From contig QHOP01000415.1 in the NCBI GenBank assembly GCA_003219345.1, positions 1 through 23,546 on the forward strand: DNA of 23,546 nt, read 5' to 3'. Positions 1 through 6,989 of the stretch are shown here, one piece after another. The notes under the pieces are model-generated. The model was not told the DNA's origin. It was given only the letters and a program-made list of their open reading frames with translations, and did no database searches. Source of the stretch: Verrucomicrobiota bacterium. GTDB lineage: Bacteria; Verrucomicrobiota; Verrucomicrobiia; Limisphaerales; AV2. The translations under genes and the position numbers were made by a program. Numbering within the stretch: the first letter of the stretch is position 1; each line of letters starts with the position of its first letter.

Positions 1-2
1 CT

Positions 3-170
3 GCGGAAAAAGTCCGGCGTTGGGGTGACATCGTGGAACTCGAACCGATGAACGCTTTTGACCGCCGCATCGTTCACAACGCGCTCAAGGACGATCCCTC
101 AGTCGAAACTCACAGCGTCGAAGTCGAAGGAACGAATAAGAAGGCGATTCTGCTGCGTCCGAAGCATTGA
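3..170 (+). CDS. jag: Jag/KhpB-like R3H-domain RNA-binding protein, 3' end only
   Basis: This is the last 55 codons of a gene that begins outside the window; the frame is open from base 3 to a TGA at 168-170. The visible peptide carries the core of an R3H domain: the segment LEPMNAFDRRIVHNAL followed by DDPSVETHSV and a basic ending. Jag proteins (SpoIIIJ-associated, also called KhpB) have this pattern, with the arginine and histidine spaced as in the R3H single-stranded nucleic acid binding motif. The family normally also has an N-terminal Jag domain and a KH domain, which must lie to the left. Members bind RNA, and the gene usually sits next to yidC, rnpA and rpmH, which cannot be checked here. 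The R3H assignment is strong; the exact gene name is inferred from the C-terminus alone. Confidence 0.82.
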   Translation, partial: AEKVRRWGDIVELEPMNAFDRRIVHNALKDDPSVETHSVEVEGTNKKAILLRPKH

Positions 171-402
171 CGCAAAAAACTCCAAGCGCCAATGTCCAGG
201 TCTCAATGAAATCCCAAGCCCCAAAACCCAAGACCCCTCCACGCTGCGACTCCCGCGATGGCCGAAGCCGTTGCCAACTGTCTTGATCTCTGCGTAGAGG
301 CGCGCTCTGGAGCCTCGGGCTTTGAGCTTGTTTGGCGCTTGGTGTTTGGAGCTTCGATGCAATGCTCACTCACGGGCAACGCTCAACGACCTCCGCTGGT
401 TC
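171..402. repeat. intergenic stretch with imperfect inverted repeat
   Basis: This gene-free stretch separates the jag end from the convergent hydrolase. Near its left side, 182-192 reads CCAAGCGCCAA, and its exact reverse complement lies at 332-342. The flanks of both arms are rich in CCAAA/CCCAA strings, as in the gap at 3853-4044. The arms are about 140 nt apart, so this is more likely a dispersed repeat element than a terminator. Several short reading frames cross it on both strands, but none has a recognisable protein, and they follow the repeat rather than any codon pattern. Confidence 0.45.
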
Positions 403-1254
403 TTACAAGCCTTCCAACCCTTTCAAATACGCCAGGACCAATTCCGGCAACTCCCGGCTGTAACCGCCTTCCAAAATGCTGAAAGCCGGTATGCCCAGTC
501 CGCGAATGGATTGTCCCAGCCAGTGAAAATCCTCCGCCTCCAATGTTTCCTGGGCAATCGGGTCGCGCGCATAGGCGTCGAACCCGGCGGACACGGCCAC
601 CAAATTTGGCCTTACGTTCTTCAGATCGTCCAGAGCCCGCGCGAGCACCTTGCGATATTCCTCACGCGGCGTTGCCGGGGCGACTGGAAAGTTGAAGCAA
701 TTATCGCCGACGTTGCTCGTCCCGGTGCCGGGATAGCAGGGGTACTGGTGGATGGAAAAAAAGACCGCGCCAGGCCGGTTCAGCAGGATGGCCTCGGTGC
801 CGTTGCCGTGGTGCACGTCGAAGTCGAACACCGCAATCTTCTTCGTGCCGGTGCCGAGCGCTTCCAGCGCGGCAATGGCAATGGAGCTCAAATAGCAAAA
901 ACCCATCGCGTGGTCGCGCGTCGCGTGATGGCCCGGCGGACGCATCAAACTGAAGGCGGTTTCTCCTGTGCGCGCGAGCTTCAACGCGTGTAAGGCGCCG
1001 CCCACGCTGCGACGGGCGTGCTCGAAAATGTCAGGATGCGCGGGTGTGTCACCATCGAAGTCGCCCGCGGGTGTTTTTACGCGGGCAATGTGTTCCTTGG
1101 TGTGCGCTCGTTCGATGGTCATCTCGTCCACCGGCAGCGGTTCGGCCCAGGAGATTCTTAACTCGGTTTGGCCTTTTAGTTGCGATCGTTCGCTCAGTGC
1201 GGGAGACACTCTAAACGAAGTCCTGCGCGCTGGAAAGATCGGAAGTGGTTTCAT
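403..1254 (-). CDS. histone deacetylase / acetoin-utilisation family hydrolase
   Basis: The 283-residue protein belongs to the arginase/deacetylase superfamily (class II HDAC, AcuC and acetylpolyamine amidohydrolase relatives). These zinc hydrolases remove acyl groups from lysines or polyamines. The active-site motifs are in order: RPPGHHA with the His109-His110 pair, GFCYL at 118-122, FDFDVHHGNGT with zinc ligands Asp146 and His148, AGFDA with ligand Asp226, and the catalytic Tyr265 in LEGGY. The substrate cannot be deduced. The N-terminus is unusual: the HPE-type motif that normally opens these proteins is not visible, although the downstream part is intact. There is no earlier in-frame start, because the stop codon at 1273-1275 lies in the same frame seven codons upstream. 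The gene starts 18 nt after the preceding membrane-protein gene and may be co-transcribed with it. No clear ribosome binding site is seen. It is probably cytoplasmic. Confidence 0.88.
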   Translation of the reverse strand: MKPLPIFPARRTSFRVSPALSERSQLKGQTELRISWAEPLPVDEMTIERAHTKEHIARVKTPAGDFDGDTPAHPDIFEHARRSVGGALHALKLARTGETAFSLMRPPGHHATRDHAMGFCYLSSIAIAALEALGTGTKKIAVFDFDVHHGNGTEAILLNRPGAVFFSIHQYPCYPGTGTSNVGDNCFNFPVAPATPREEYRKVLARALDDLKNVRPNLVAVSAGFDAYARDPIAQETLEAEDFHWLGQSIRGLGIPAFSILEGGYSRELPELVLAYLKGLEGL

Positions 1255-1272
1255 GCGTTTGAAATTTCCGGG

Positions 1273-2190
1273 CTAGTTCTCTGGTGGGCCGGTTGGATCG
1301 GCGGAATCGGTCCGACTCAACATGTCGCTGAACAACGGTAATAGATGAGGTGGAATGTATTTATCAATCGTGGTCGTACCGCCGACGGACGTCGAACTAT
1401 GGCCGGACTGGATGCTGGCGTTGAAAGTGCCGTCCGGATGGCGAATCACGGAAATTGTTTTCGGCACTTGTCCGAACCGGCTGAATTGCGAATCGAGCCA
1501 TCCTTCCGACAGCTTCATCACCAAATCCCCGCGTTGCTCTCCGAGTTCACTCCGTAGCGCAGTTTCAAATTCTTGCTTGAGCCGCGCGCCTTGCTCCGGC
1601 ATCGGATTGATTCGGATCGTCATCTTCGGGCCGTCACCGGCGATGCCGGGCAAATGCTCGTCCGTGCGCTCAGCGTTGGCCACCTCCAGCGCGCGGTATT
1701 CGGCCAGCAAACGCGGCGCCGCCGTGTTCAACGCGCGCTGCTGCCGGGCGTTTGCCGTCAGCCCGGACGCGACTTCAGGGCGCAATTCACCATCGTCGGT
1801 GAACACCCGCACGCCGAGCTTCGGCAAAGTTTCCTTGCGCAGCCAGACGTACGGCGACCCGGCGTTCCAATACGGTGGCGCAGACGGTGGCGCGACCCAT
1901 TGGCTCTCCGGATCCACTCGCGCCAGTTCCTGTTCCACCTTCGCCGCGGCAGCCACGGTCGCGGCGTGATTCACGTGCTGCTCATGCAACAGGCGGCGAG
2001 TGGATTCCAACGAAGCCGTTGCCGCCGCGATGCGCTCGTCGAGCCTGGCCAGCTGCTCCCCGGCCTCCGCCAAAGCGAGTCGGGCTTCAGCGAGCCGATG
2101 CCGCTGCGGAATCCACAGCGCCAGCGCGGCGAGCAGAACCACCAGAATCAATGTTGTCTTGTGAACACGCATAGCCGCGTAGGCTTTCAT
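1273..2190 (-). CDS. single-pass membrane coiled-coil protein, paralogous to the sigma-factor tail
   Basis: I chose the ATG at 2188-2190 because it overlaps the sigma gene's stop codon as ATGA, which gives 305 residues. The frame stays open upstream to 2241, and another ATG lies at 2170-2172. A basic N-terminus leads into one membrane segment at about residues 11-28. An alanine/glutamate/arginine-rich coiled coil (about 31-90) follows, and then a soluble domain. That domain resembles the tail of the sigma factor encoded just upstream. The block around residues 108-126 (WNAGSP...LPKLG) matches WDDTSP...LEQLH in the sigma protein. The block around 204-232 (F..AL..ELGEQR..L......GW) matches F..DL..TLGSER..LL.....DW. 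I know no characterised family for this domain. The topology suggests a sensor or regulator acting with the sigma factor, but this is inference. Confidence 0.7.
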   Translation of the reverse strand: MKAYAAMRVHKTTLILVVLLAALALWIPQRHRLAEARLALAEAGEQLARLDERIAAATASLESTRRLLHEQHVNHAATVAAAAKVEQELARVDPESQWVAPPSAPPYWNAGSPYVWLRKETLPKLGVRVFTDDGELRPEVASGLTANARQQRALNTAAPRLLAEYRALEVANAERTDEHLPGIAGDGPKMTIRINPMPEQGARLKQEFETALRSELGEQRGDLVMKLSEGWLDSQFSRFGQVPKTISVIRHPDGTFNASIQSGHSSTSVGGTTTIDKYIPPHLLPLFSDMLSRTDSADPTGPPEN

Positions 2191-3791
2191 TTCGGCGCGT
2201 TGGTGTCCTTGGGCGGCTGACTTTGCGCTAGCGCGATCCAATCCTGAATATGGACGCGAAGAATATCGGGAATGTCGTCGAGCGCAATTGGGACGCCCGT
2301 CCTTAGGCGTCGGTCAGTGCTAACGAGATCCTCCATGATTGAACGGTCCCCCGGGACGGGCTGGTAGATGCGCAGCCGGTAACCGAAATTATGGACCGCC
2401 CAGCCACTGTTGCTGCCGTCATAGTCAAGCTCCGGCGGCATCCAATCTTCTCCGAGGGCCTTTCGCAAAAGCTGGGACCGTTCGGAGCCCAGTGTCGCTT
2501 CCAAATCCGCGAATAGCATCTCACGGAATTGCTTCAACTGATCGTTCACTTCCGGCACGTCGAACACCCGCGTCTCTTCCGGTTTATGTCCGTTCAAATC
2601 CTGTTCCGTCGGCTCGACCCGGCGCATCTTCTGCGCCAGTGCGGCGTGATAATCGGAGAGGAAGCGGTCAATGGCCCATTGCGTTTGCCCCGCTTCGTCG
2701 TCCGTCATTTGCAGGACTTCCCTGATCTGCTCGCTCAACCGGCCACGGCGGTTGGCGGTGGCGGGAACGTGAAGCTGCTCCAGAAGCTTCTTCGGCACAC
2801 GCGCGAGCGGCGAGGTGTCGTCCCACCGATAAACCGGGCGCGGCGCCTGGCGGTCGCGTTGCGCGCTTAAAGCAGCGAACCGTGCCGCACTCTTCGAGTT
2901 GTCCGCTTGCGCGCCAAGCAACGCGTCGCGCGTGCGTTGAACTTGCGCCTCCAGTTCGGTCGCGCTGCGGCTCGTTGACTTGATTTGTGAGGTGACTTCG
3001 TCCAGTTGGCGGGCGACGCGCGCGTTCGCGTGCCATTGCCAGGCGAGCGGCGCCGCCGCAACAATCGCGCAAAGGACAGTCGTTTGCGATTTGGTGAGTG
3101 CCATAAGTTTGAACAGGACAAGGTTGAATCCAGTCGTCGCGCCGCCGGCGGCAAGACCAGCGTTTGCTGCCGAGGCCGTCAGTCCAGCCGGGGCGGCTTT
3201 GGCGGTGCTGGCCAGCAGTGCGGCGCAGCCCGCGCCTGCTGCAACCGTGAAGCCGCGCCGGCGGAAAAACCCGGCCAGGCGGTCGAGCGCGCGGGAAACG
3301 CGTTTGCGGGCCGCGTCTTCGTCCACGCCCAACGCCAGACCCACGTCGCGCAGGCTGCGCTCCTCCAGGAAGCGCAGCACCAGCGCCAGCCGGTCGCCGG
3401 CACGCAGATTCAAAAGCCCTTCGTCGAGCAGAGGAACCAGCGCCTCAAGCGGCGACGTGCCCTCCCGTTCCAGCGCGGCGGCTTCGGCGGCCATTTCCTC
3501 ACGCCGGTCTCGACGAAGCTCCGAGCGAATGCGCGCCTTTGCTTCGAGGATGCTGGTGCGATGCAGCCAACCGGCGAGCGTCTCGATGCCCGCCAGTCTC
3601 GGCGCTTTGCGAGCGAGCGCGGTGAAGACATTTTGGGTGATCTCCTCGGCCAGTCCCGCGTCGCCGACCTGCCGGAGGGCCGTCGCATAAACCAGATGGA
3701 CGTGCCGCGTCACGAGCGCGCGAAAGGCGGTTTCCGAGCCTCCCGCGGCGTAGGCGGTCACGAGCTCGCGATCAGGCGATACAGGCGTCAT
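2187..3791 (-). CDS. ECF RNA polymerase sigma factor fused to a membrane-anchored C-terminal domain
   Basis: The first 180 or so of 534 residues are an extracytoplasmic-function sigma factor. Region 2 covers about 20-92 (AFRALVTRHVHLVYATALR, then AEEITQNVFTALA and GWLHRT). A short linker follows, then region 4 at about 120-172 (LRFLEERSLRDVGLALGV, then a recognition helix with DAARKRVSRALDRL). ECF factors are normally under 220 residues; this one continues for about 350 more. The extension has an Ala/Gly-rich hydrophobic stretch (181-220), a membrane segment (about 236-252), a coiled coil (258-312) and a soluble domain (about 318-534). The membrane anchor and distal domain probably hold or release the sigma part, as an in-cis anti-sigma, but that is inference. 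The next gene overlaps by 4 nt and encodes a protein with the same membrane/coiled-coil/domain plan. Target genes are unknown. Confidence 0.87.
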   Translation of the reverse strand: MTPVSPDRELVTAYAAGGSETAFRALVTRHVHLVYATALRQVGDAGLAEEITQNVFTALARKAPRLAGIETLAGWLHRTSILEAKARIRSELRRDRREEMAAEAAALEREGTSPLEALVPLLDEGLLNLRAGDRLALVLRFLEERSLRDVGLALGVDEDAARKRVSRALDRLAGFFRRRGFTVAAGAGCAALLASTAKAAPAGLTASAANAGLAAGGATTGFNLVLFKLMALTKSQTTVLCAIVAAAPLAWQWHANARVARQLDEVTSQIKSTSRSATELEAQVQRTRDALLGAQADNSKSAARFAALSAQRDRQAPRPVYRWDDTSPLARVPKKLLEQLHVPATANRRGRLSEQIREVLQMTDDEAGQTQWAIDRFLSDYHAALAQKMRRVEPTEQDLNGHKPEETRVFDVPEVNDQLKQFREMLFADLEATLGSERSQLLRKALGEDWMPPELDYDGSNSGWAVHNFGYRLRIYQPVPGDRSIMEDLVSTDRRLRTGVPIALDDIPDILRVHIQDWIALAQSQPPKDTNAPK

Positions 3792-3802
3792 TCCACTTCA
3801 TA

Positions 3803-3830
3803 GACTGCCGCAAGCGGCGAAAATCGGACA
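3803..3830 (-). promoter_or_regulatory. candidate ECF-type promoter of the sigma-factor gene
   Basis: Read on the minus strand, TGTCCG (3830-3825) is followed after 17 nt by CAGTC (3807-3803). ECF promoters commonly have an AAC- or TGTC-type -35 element and a CGTC- or GTC-type -10 element at this spacing, so self-activation is plausible. Transcription would begin only a few bases before the ATG at 3791, giving a leaderless or near-leaderless message and explaining the absence of a ribosome binding site. A perfect 5-bp inverted repeat (GCCGC AA GCGGC, 3807-3818) lies between the two elements. Confidence 0.35.
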
Positions 3831-3852
3831 CTGAATAAACCGGTGGAAGAAA

Positions 3853-4052
3853 CACCAAACCTCAAACCTCAAACACCAGAAAATCTCCAAACTCAAAAAC
3901 CCCCCAACATTTTCCCGGCGCGCTGATTTATGCTCGCTTGACTGGAGGTGAAGCCTGGTCCTATTTCCGAAAGGCCAGAAATTTGGCCGGATTCACGACT
4001 TCGGCATTTGGCGTTTGGGACTTCTTTGGCGTTTGGAGTTTGGAATTTCGAC
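3853..4052. repeat. CAAAC/GTTTG-rich imperfect inverted repeat
   Basis: The divergent gap between the sigma gene and scpA (347 nt, 3792-4138) is mostly filled by this element. The left arm (3853-3900) is a run of near-direct repeats such as CAAACCTCAAACCTCAAAC. The right arm (4010-4052) holds the opposite-strand form, GTTTGGGA...GGCGTTTGGAGTTTGGAA. The longest exact arm pair I found is 9 bp: TCCAAACTC at 3886-3894 and its complement at 4036-4044. The middle (about 3901-4000) holds nothing I recognise. The base composition is clearly different from the flanking genes, and the style matches 171-402. Confidence 0.45.
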
Positions 4053-4075
4053 TTTAGCGCAGCCGCGTTCCGGCA

Positions 4076-4103
4076 TTGCCAAAGCGGTGTGCCTTGTTAG
4101 GAT
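4076..4103 (+). promoter_or_regulatory. candidate housekeeping promoter for scpA
   Basis: TTGCCA (4076-4081) and TAGGAT (4098-4103) are separated by 16 nt. They match the sigma-70 consensus at 5/6 and 4/6 positions. The pair sits 35 nt before the scpA start, downstream of the repeat that fills most of the gap. A GGGGAG at 4118-4123 is about 15 nt from the ATG, which is further than usual for a Shine-Dalgarno site. This rests on pattern matching only. Confidence 0.35.
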
Positions 4104-4138
4104 GCGGCGACCGTTGAGGGGAGTCCTCCGGTGCGCTG

Positions 4139-4951
4139 ATGTCCGAATATAGAGTCCAGTTCGAGGTCTTCGAAGGCCCGCTCGACCTGCTCCTTTACCT
4201 GGTGAAAAAGGAGGAGGTGGACATCTACGAGGTGAACCTGACGAAAATCGCCACGCAGTTCATCGAATACATCGAGCTGATGCGCGAGCTCGACCTTGAA
4301 GTCGCCGGCGAGTTTCTCGTGATGGCCTCGACGCTCATGTATATCAAGAGCCGCGAGTTGCTGCCGGTGGACCAGCAGGTGCAGGCCGAAGGCGAGGAGG
4401 ACGAGGAAGACCCGCGCTGGGAATTAATCCGCCAACTGCTCGAATACAAGAAGTTCAAGGACGCCGCCGCTCAACTGCATCAGCGCGAAGCCGAACAGGA
4501 AAAAATTTTCCCGCGCCTTTCGGGGAAGCTGGAATTCGAACCGTCCAGTCCGCCTCCGCGCCCTGAGGTTTCGCTGTTCGACCTTATCAACGCGGTCAGC
4601 AACGTTCTCAAACGCTTTCAGCAACGCGAAGGCGCGCGGGACATTTTTGAAGACAAATGGACGGTCAGCGAAAAAATCGAGCTGCTGAGGCAGGCCGTGG
4701 ACACCAGGGCGGCGCTGAAGTTTTCCGAACTGTTCGAGCAGACCACGAGCCGTACGGAAGTCGTCGTAACTTTTCTGGCGCTGCTCGAATTGATTCGGCT
4801 GAAACATATCGTCGTTTCTCAGCCGACGCCGTTCAGTGAAATCGAAATCCGTCGCGCCTCGTCGGTTATCGCCGCGACGCCAGCAACTGCGCCTGAACCT
4901 GTCGCGCCCGTTTCGGCGCCGCAATCCGAAATCACCAATTCGCAAACCTAG
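4139..4951 (+). CDS. scpA: segregation and condensation protein A (kleisin)
   Basis: ScpA is the kleisin subunit of the SMC-ScpAB condensin, which organises and separates newly replicated chromosomes on the nucleoid. The 270-residue product begins with the family's signature: FEVFEGPLDLLLYLVKKEEVDIYEVNLTKI at residues 9-38. An acidic helical region follows (AGEFLVMASTLMYIKSRELLP, then EGEEDEEDPR), a typical middle segment, and a C-terminal winged-helix region (about 175-238, with TRTEVVVTFLALLELIRL). Length is normal for the family. The last 25 or so residues are Ala/Pro/Thr-rich and poorly conserved in style; their DNA resembles intergenic repeat strings (CAATCCGAAATCACCAATTCGC). scpB follows 173 nt downstream. 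The start is fixed by the conserved N-terminus. Confidence 0.96.
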   Translation: MSEYRVQFEVFEGPLDLLLYLVKKEEVDIYEVNLTKIATQFIEYIELMRELDLEVAGEFLVMASTLMYIKSRELLPVDQQVQAEGEEDEEDPRWELIRQLLEYKKFKDAAAQLHQREAEQEKIFPRLSGKLEFEPSSPPPRPEVSLFDLINAVSNVLKRFQQREGARDIFEDKWTVSEKIELLRQAVDTRAALKFSELFEQTTSRTEVVVTFLALLELIRLKHIVVSQPTPFSEIEIRRASSVIAATPATAPEPVAPVSAPQSEITNSQT

Positions 4952-4994
4952 ATGCGCGCCAAAGTCAACTTCACCCTGCACACCAGACGGTTCG

Positions 4995-5059
4995 CCCCTC
5001 ACCCTGCCCTCTCCCCTCGTCGGACGAGGGGAGAAGGTGGCCGGAAGTCGGGTGAGGGG
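4995..5059 (+). repeat. palindromic dispersed repeat, copy 1
   Basis: The element has two nested inverted repeats. The outer arms are CCCCTCACCC (4995-5004) and its exact complement (5050-5059). Inside is a nearly perfect palindrome, with an 11-nt arm at 5011-5021 and its complement at 5023-5033. A second, diverged copy lies at 17567-17626 in the opposite orientation. The 25-nt right arm of this copy (5035-5059) matches the reverse complement of 17567-17591 at nearly every position. It sits between scpA and scpB, where it could form a strong hairpin in the message and weaken read-through. It has no coding potential. Confidence 0.8.
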
Positions 5060-5124
5060 AGCATGGGTGCGGTCGCCGCGCGCGAGGGGATTACAACCGA
5101 CTCAGAAACGCCACCCTTTGCCGC

Positions 5125-5910
5125 ATGGAACTGAAATTCATTCTGGAAGCGGTTCTCTTCTCCGCGCAAAAGCCGCTCAGCCCGGCCGAGTTGCGCGATG
5201 TGCTTGCTGACGCCGCCGAGCATGCCGAGGAGGAAACTGCGAAAGCGTTCAGGAAAGTGAAGCTGGACGATTTGATCACCGCGCTCGAGCAACTTGCGAA
5301 AGAGCACCAGCAGGCCCGGCGGAGCTATCGGCTCGTCTGCGTGGCCGGCTCCTGGCAGTTCGTCAGCCAGTCGGAGTACGCGCCGTGGCTGAAGGCGCTG
5401 GTCGGGGAAAAAGTCCGCCCGCCAAGGTTGTCGCAGCCCGCGTTGGAAACGCTGGCTATCATTGCTTATCGCCAGCCTCTGACGCGCGCCGAGATCGAGC
5501 AAATCCGCGGCGTGTCCGTCGATGGTGTGATGCAAACCCTGCTTGAGCGGGGACTCATCGAACAAGTGGGCCGCGCCGAAGTCGCAGGCCGTCCGATGAC
5601 TTATGGTACGACGGCGCTTTTCCTCGAATACTTTGGATTGCGCAGTCTGGGAGAATTGCCTGCAGCGGATGAGCTGCGCCGCGTTCCGGTGCAACGGCCG
5701 GAACCGCTGCTGACCGTTGGGCCGGGTTTGGCCACCGCGCCGCCGCAGCTCACTCTGGACGATGCCAAAGACGGCAGAGCCGGAGGCCCAGGACAGAAGC
5801 TGGAGGCAGAGAGCCAGAAGCCTGCAACCGGCGAGCAAAAGGCCGCGCCGGACGTGGCGCGGGGCGACGATGCGCTCCGCGCTCCGCGTTCCGGACTCCG
5901 CACTTCATGA
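5125..5910 (+). CDS. scpB: segregation and condensation protein B
   Basis: ScpB dimers bind ScpA and complete the SMC condensin. The start MELKFILEAVLFSAQKPLS is the classical ScpB N-terminus and fixes the ATG. Two winged-helix domains follow, at about 1-95 and 100-180. They include the conserved RPPRLSQPALETLAIIAYRQPLTRAEIEQIRGV and the second helix-turn-helix region LLERGLIEQVGRAEVAGRPMTYGTT, ending in FLEYFGLRSLGELP. Beyond residue 190 there is a 70-residue low-complexity tail not expected in the core family. Its DNA at 5871-5905 is built of GCTCCGCG-type units like those in intergenic repeats, so the tail may have grown by repeat insertion. The stop codon overlaps the pheA start as ATGA, implying coupled translation. 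No clear ribosome binding site is seen. Confidence 0.95.
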   Translation: MELKFILEAVLFSAQKPLSPAELRDVLADAAEHAEEETAKAFRKVKLDDLITALEQLAKEHQQARRSYRLVCVAGSWQFVSQSEYAPWLKALVGEKVRPPRLSQPALETLAIIAYRQPLTRAEIEQIRGVSVDGVMQTLLERGLIEQVGRAEVAGRPMTYGTTALFLEYFGLRSLGELPAADELRRVPVQRPEPLLTVGPGLATAPPQLTLDDAKDGRAGGPGQKLEAESQKPATGEQKAAPDVARGDDALRAPRSGLRTS

Positions 5911-6968
5911 ACATTCCCGAACACCGCAAGGCGATCGACAAGCTGGATGCGAAGATCGTCAGACTGCTGAACGAGCGCACGCAACACGTCCTCGAAATCG
6001 GCGCGATCAAATTCAAAGCCGGCGAGGAAATCTACGCTCCGCATCGCGAGCTGGCTGTGCTCCAACGCGTCTGCCGCTTGAACAAAGGACCCATCACGAA
6101 CGATGCCATCCGCGCGATTTACCGCGAAGTCATGTCGAGCGCGCTGTCGCTGCAAAAGACGATGCGGATAGCGTATCTGGGGCCGGAAGCGACGTTCACA
6201 CATCAGGCCGCCATTCGCCGGTTCGGCTCCAGCCTGCGTTACGGTCCGCAAAAGACCATCACGGACGTCTTTGCCGAAGTCAGCAAAAACCGCGCGGACT
6301 ACGGCGTGGTGCCGATTGAGAACTCCACCGAAGGCGTCGTCACGCACACACTGGACATGTTCGTCGATAGCGACCTGAAGATCGTGTCGCAAATCGTTTT
6401 GCGTGTTCAACACTGCCTGCTGAGCAATTCACGAAAGACGCAAATCAAGAAACTGTTTGCGCATCCGCAGGCGTTGGCCCAATGCCGCGCCTGGGTGCAG
6501 AATAATCTGCCGCGTGTGGAAATCATTGAGACCTCCTCGAACGCGCGTTCGGCGGAACTCGCCTCGACCGAGGGCGACACCGCGGCCATTGCCGGGTTGC
6601 TCGCCGCCGAAAAATACGGTTTGCGTGTGGTGGAATACGACATCCAGGACAACGCCGCCAACGCGACGCGGTTTTTGGTGCTCGGCCGACAGTGCAGCCC
6701 CCCCACGGGCCGCGATCGCACCAGTCTGATGATCAGCCTCGTGGACAAGGTGGGCGCATTGCATCGCGCGCTCGCCGCGTTTCGCCGTCATCGGTTGAAC
6801 ATGACGAAAATTGAATCTCGTCCCAGCAAGCGCAAGGCGTGGGAATATTTCTTTTTCATCGACTGCGATGGCCACGTGAGCGACCACAGGGTCGCCAAAG
6901 CCATCGCCGAGCTGGAACAGCAATGCAGCTTCGTCAAGGTGCTCGGCTCCTATCCGAACACAGAGTAA
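5907..6968 (+). CDS. pheA: bifunctional chorismate mutase / prephenate dehydratase
   Basis: This 353-residue cytoplasmic enzyme converts chorismate to prephenate and then to phenylpyruvate, the committed steps of phenylalanine synthesis. Residues 1-85 are an AroQ-type chorismate mutase domain (IDKLDAKIVRLLNERTQHVLEIGAIK, then IYREVMSSALSLQ). Residues 87-262 are the prephenate dehydratase domain, opening with IAYLGPEATFTHQAA, with PIENSTEGVV at 136-145 and the catalytic TRF motif at Thr254-Arg255-Phe256. Residues 272-350 are the ACT regulatory domain, with GALH (283-286) and ESRP (303-306). These motifs bind phenylalanine in the family, so feedback inhibition is expected. The start overlaps the scpB stop by 4 nt, suggesting an operon even though the functions are unrelated. 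Confidence 0.97.
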   Translation: MNIPEHRKAIDKLDAKIVRLLNERTQHVLEIGAIKFKAGEEIYAPHRELAVLQRVCRLNKGPITNDAIRAIYREVMSSALSLQKTMRIAYLGPEATFTHQAAIRRFGSSLRYGPQKTITDVFAEVSKNRADYGVVPIENSTEGVVTHTLDMFVDSDLKIVSQIVLRVQHCLLSNSRKTQIKKLFAHPQALAQCRAWVQNNLPRVEIIETSSNARSAELASTEGDTAAIAGLLAAEKYGLRVVEYDIQDNAANATRFLVLGRQCSPPTGRDRTSLMISLVDKVGALHRALAAFRRHRLNMTKIESRPSKRKAWEYFFFIDCDGHVSDHRVAKAIAELEQQCSFVKVLGSYPNTE

Positions 6969-6989
6969 TGCCGCTCACCTCATGCTCCG

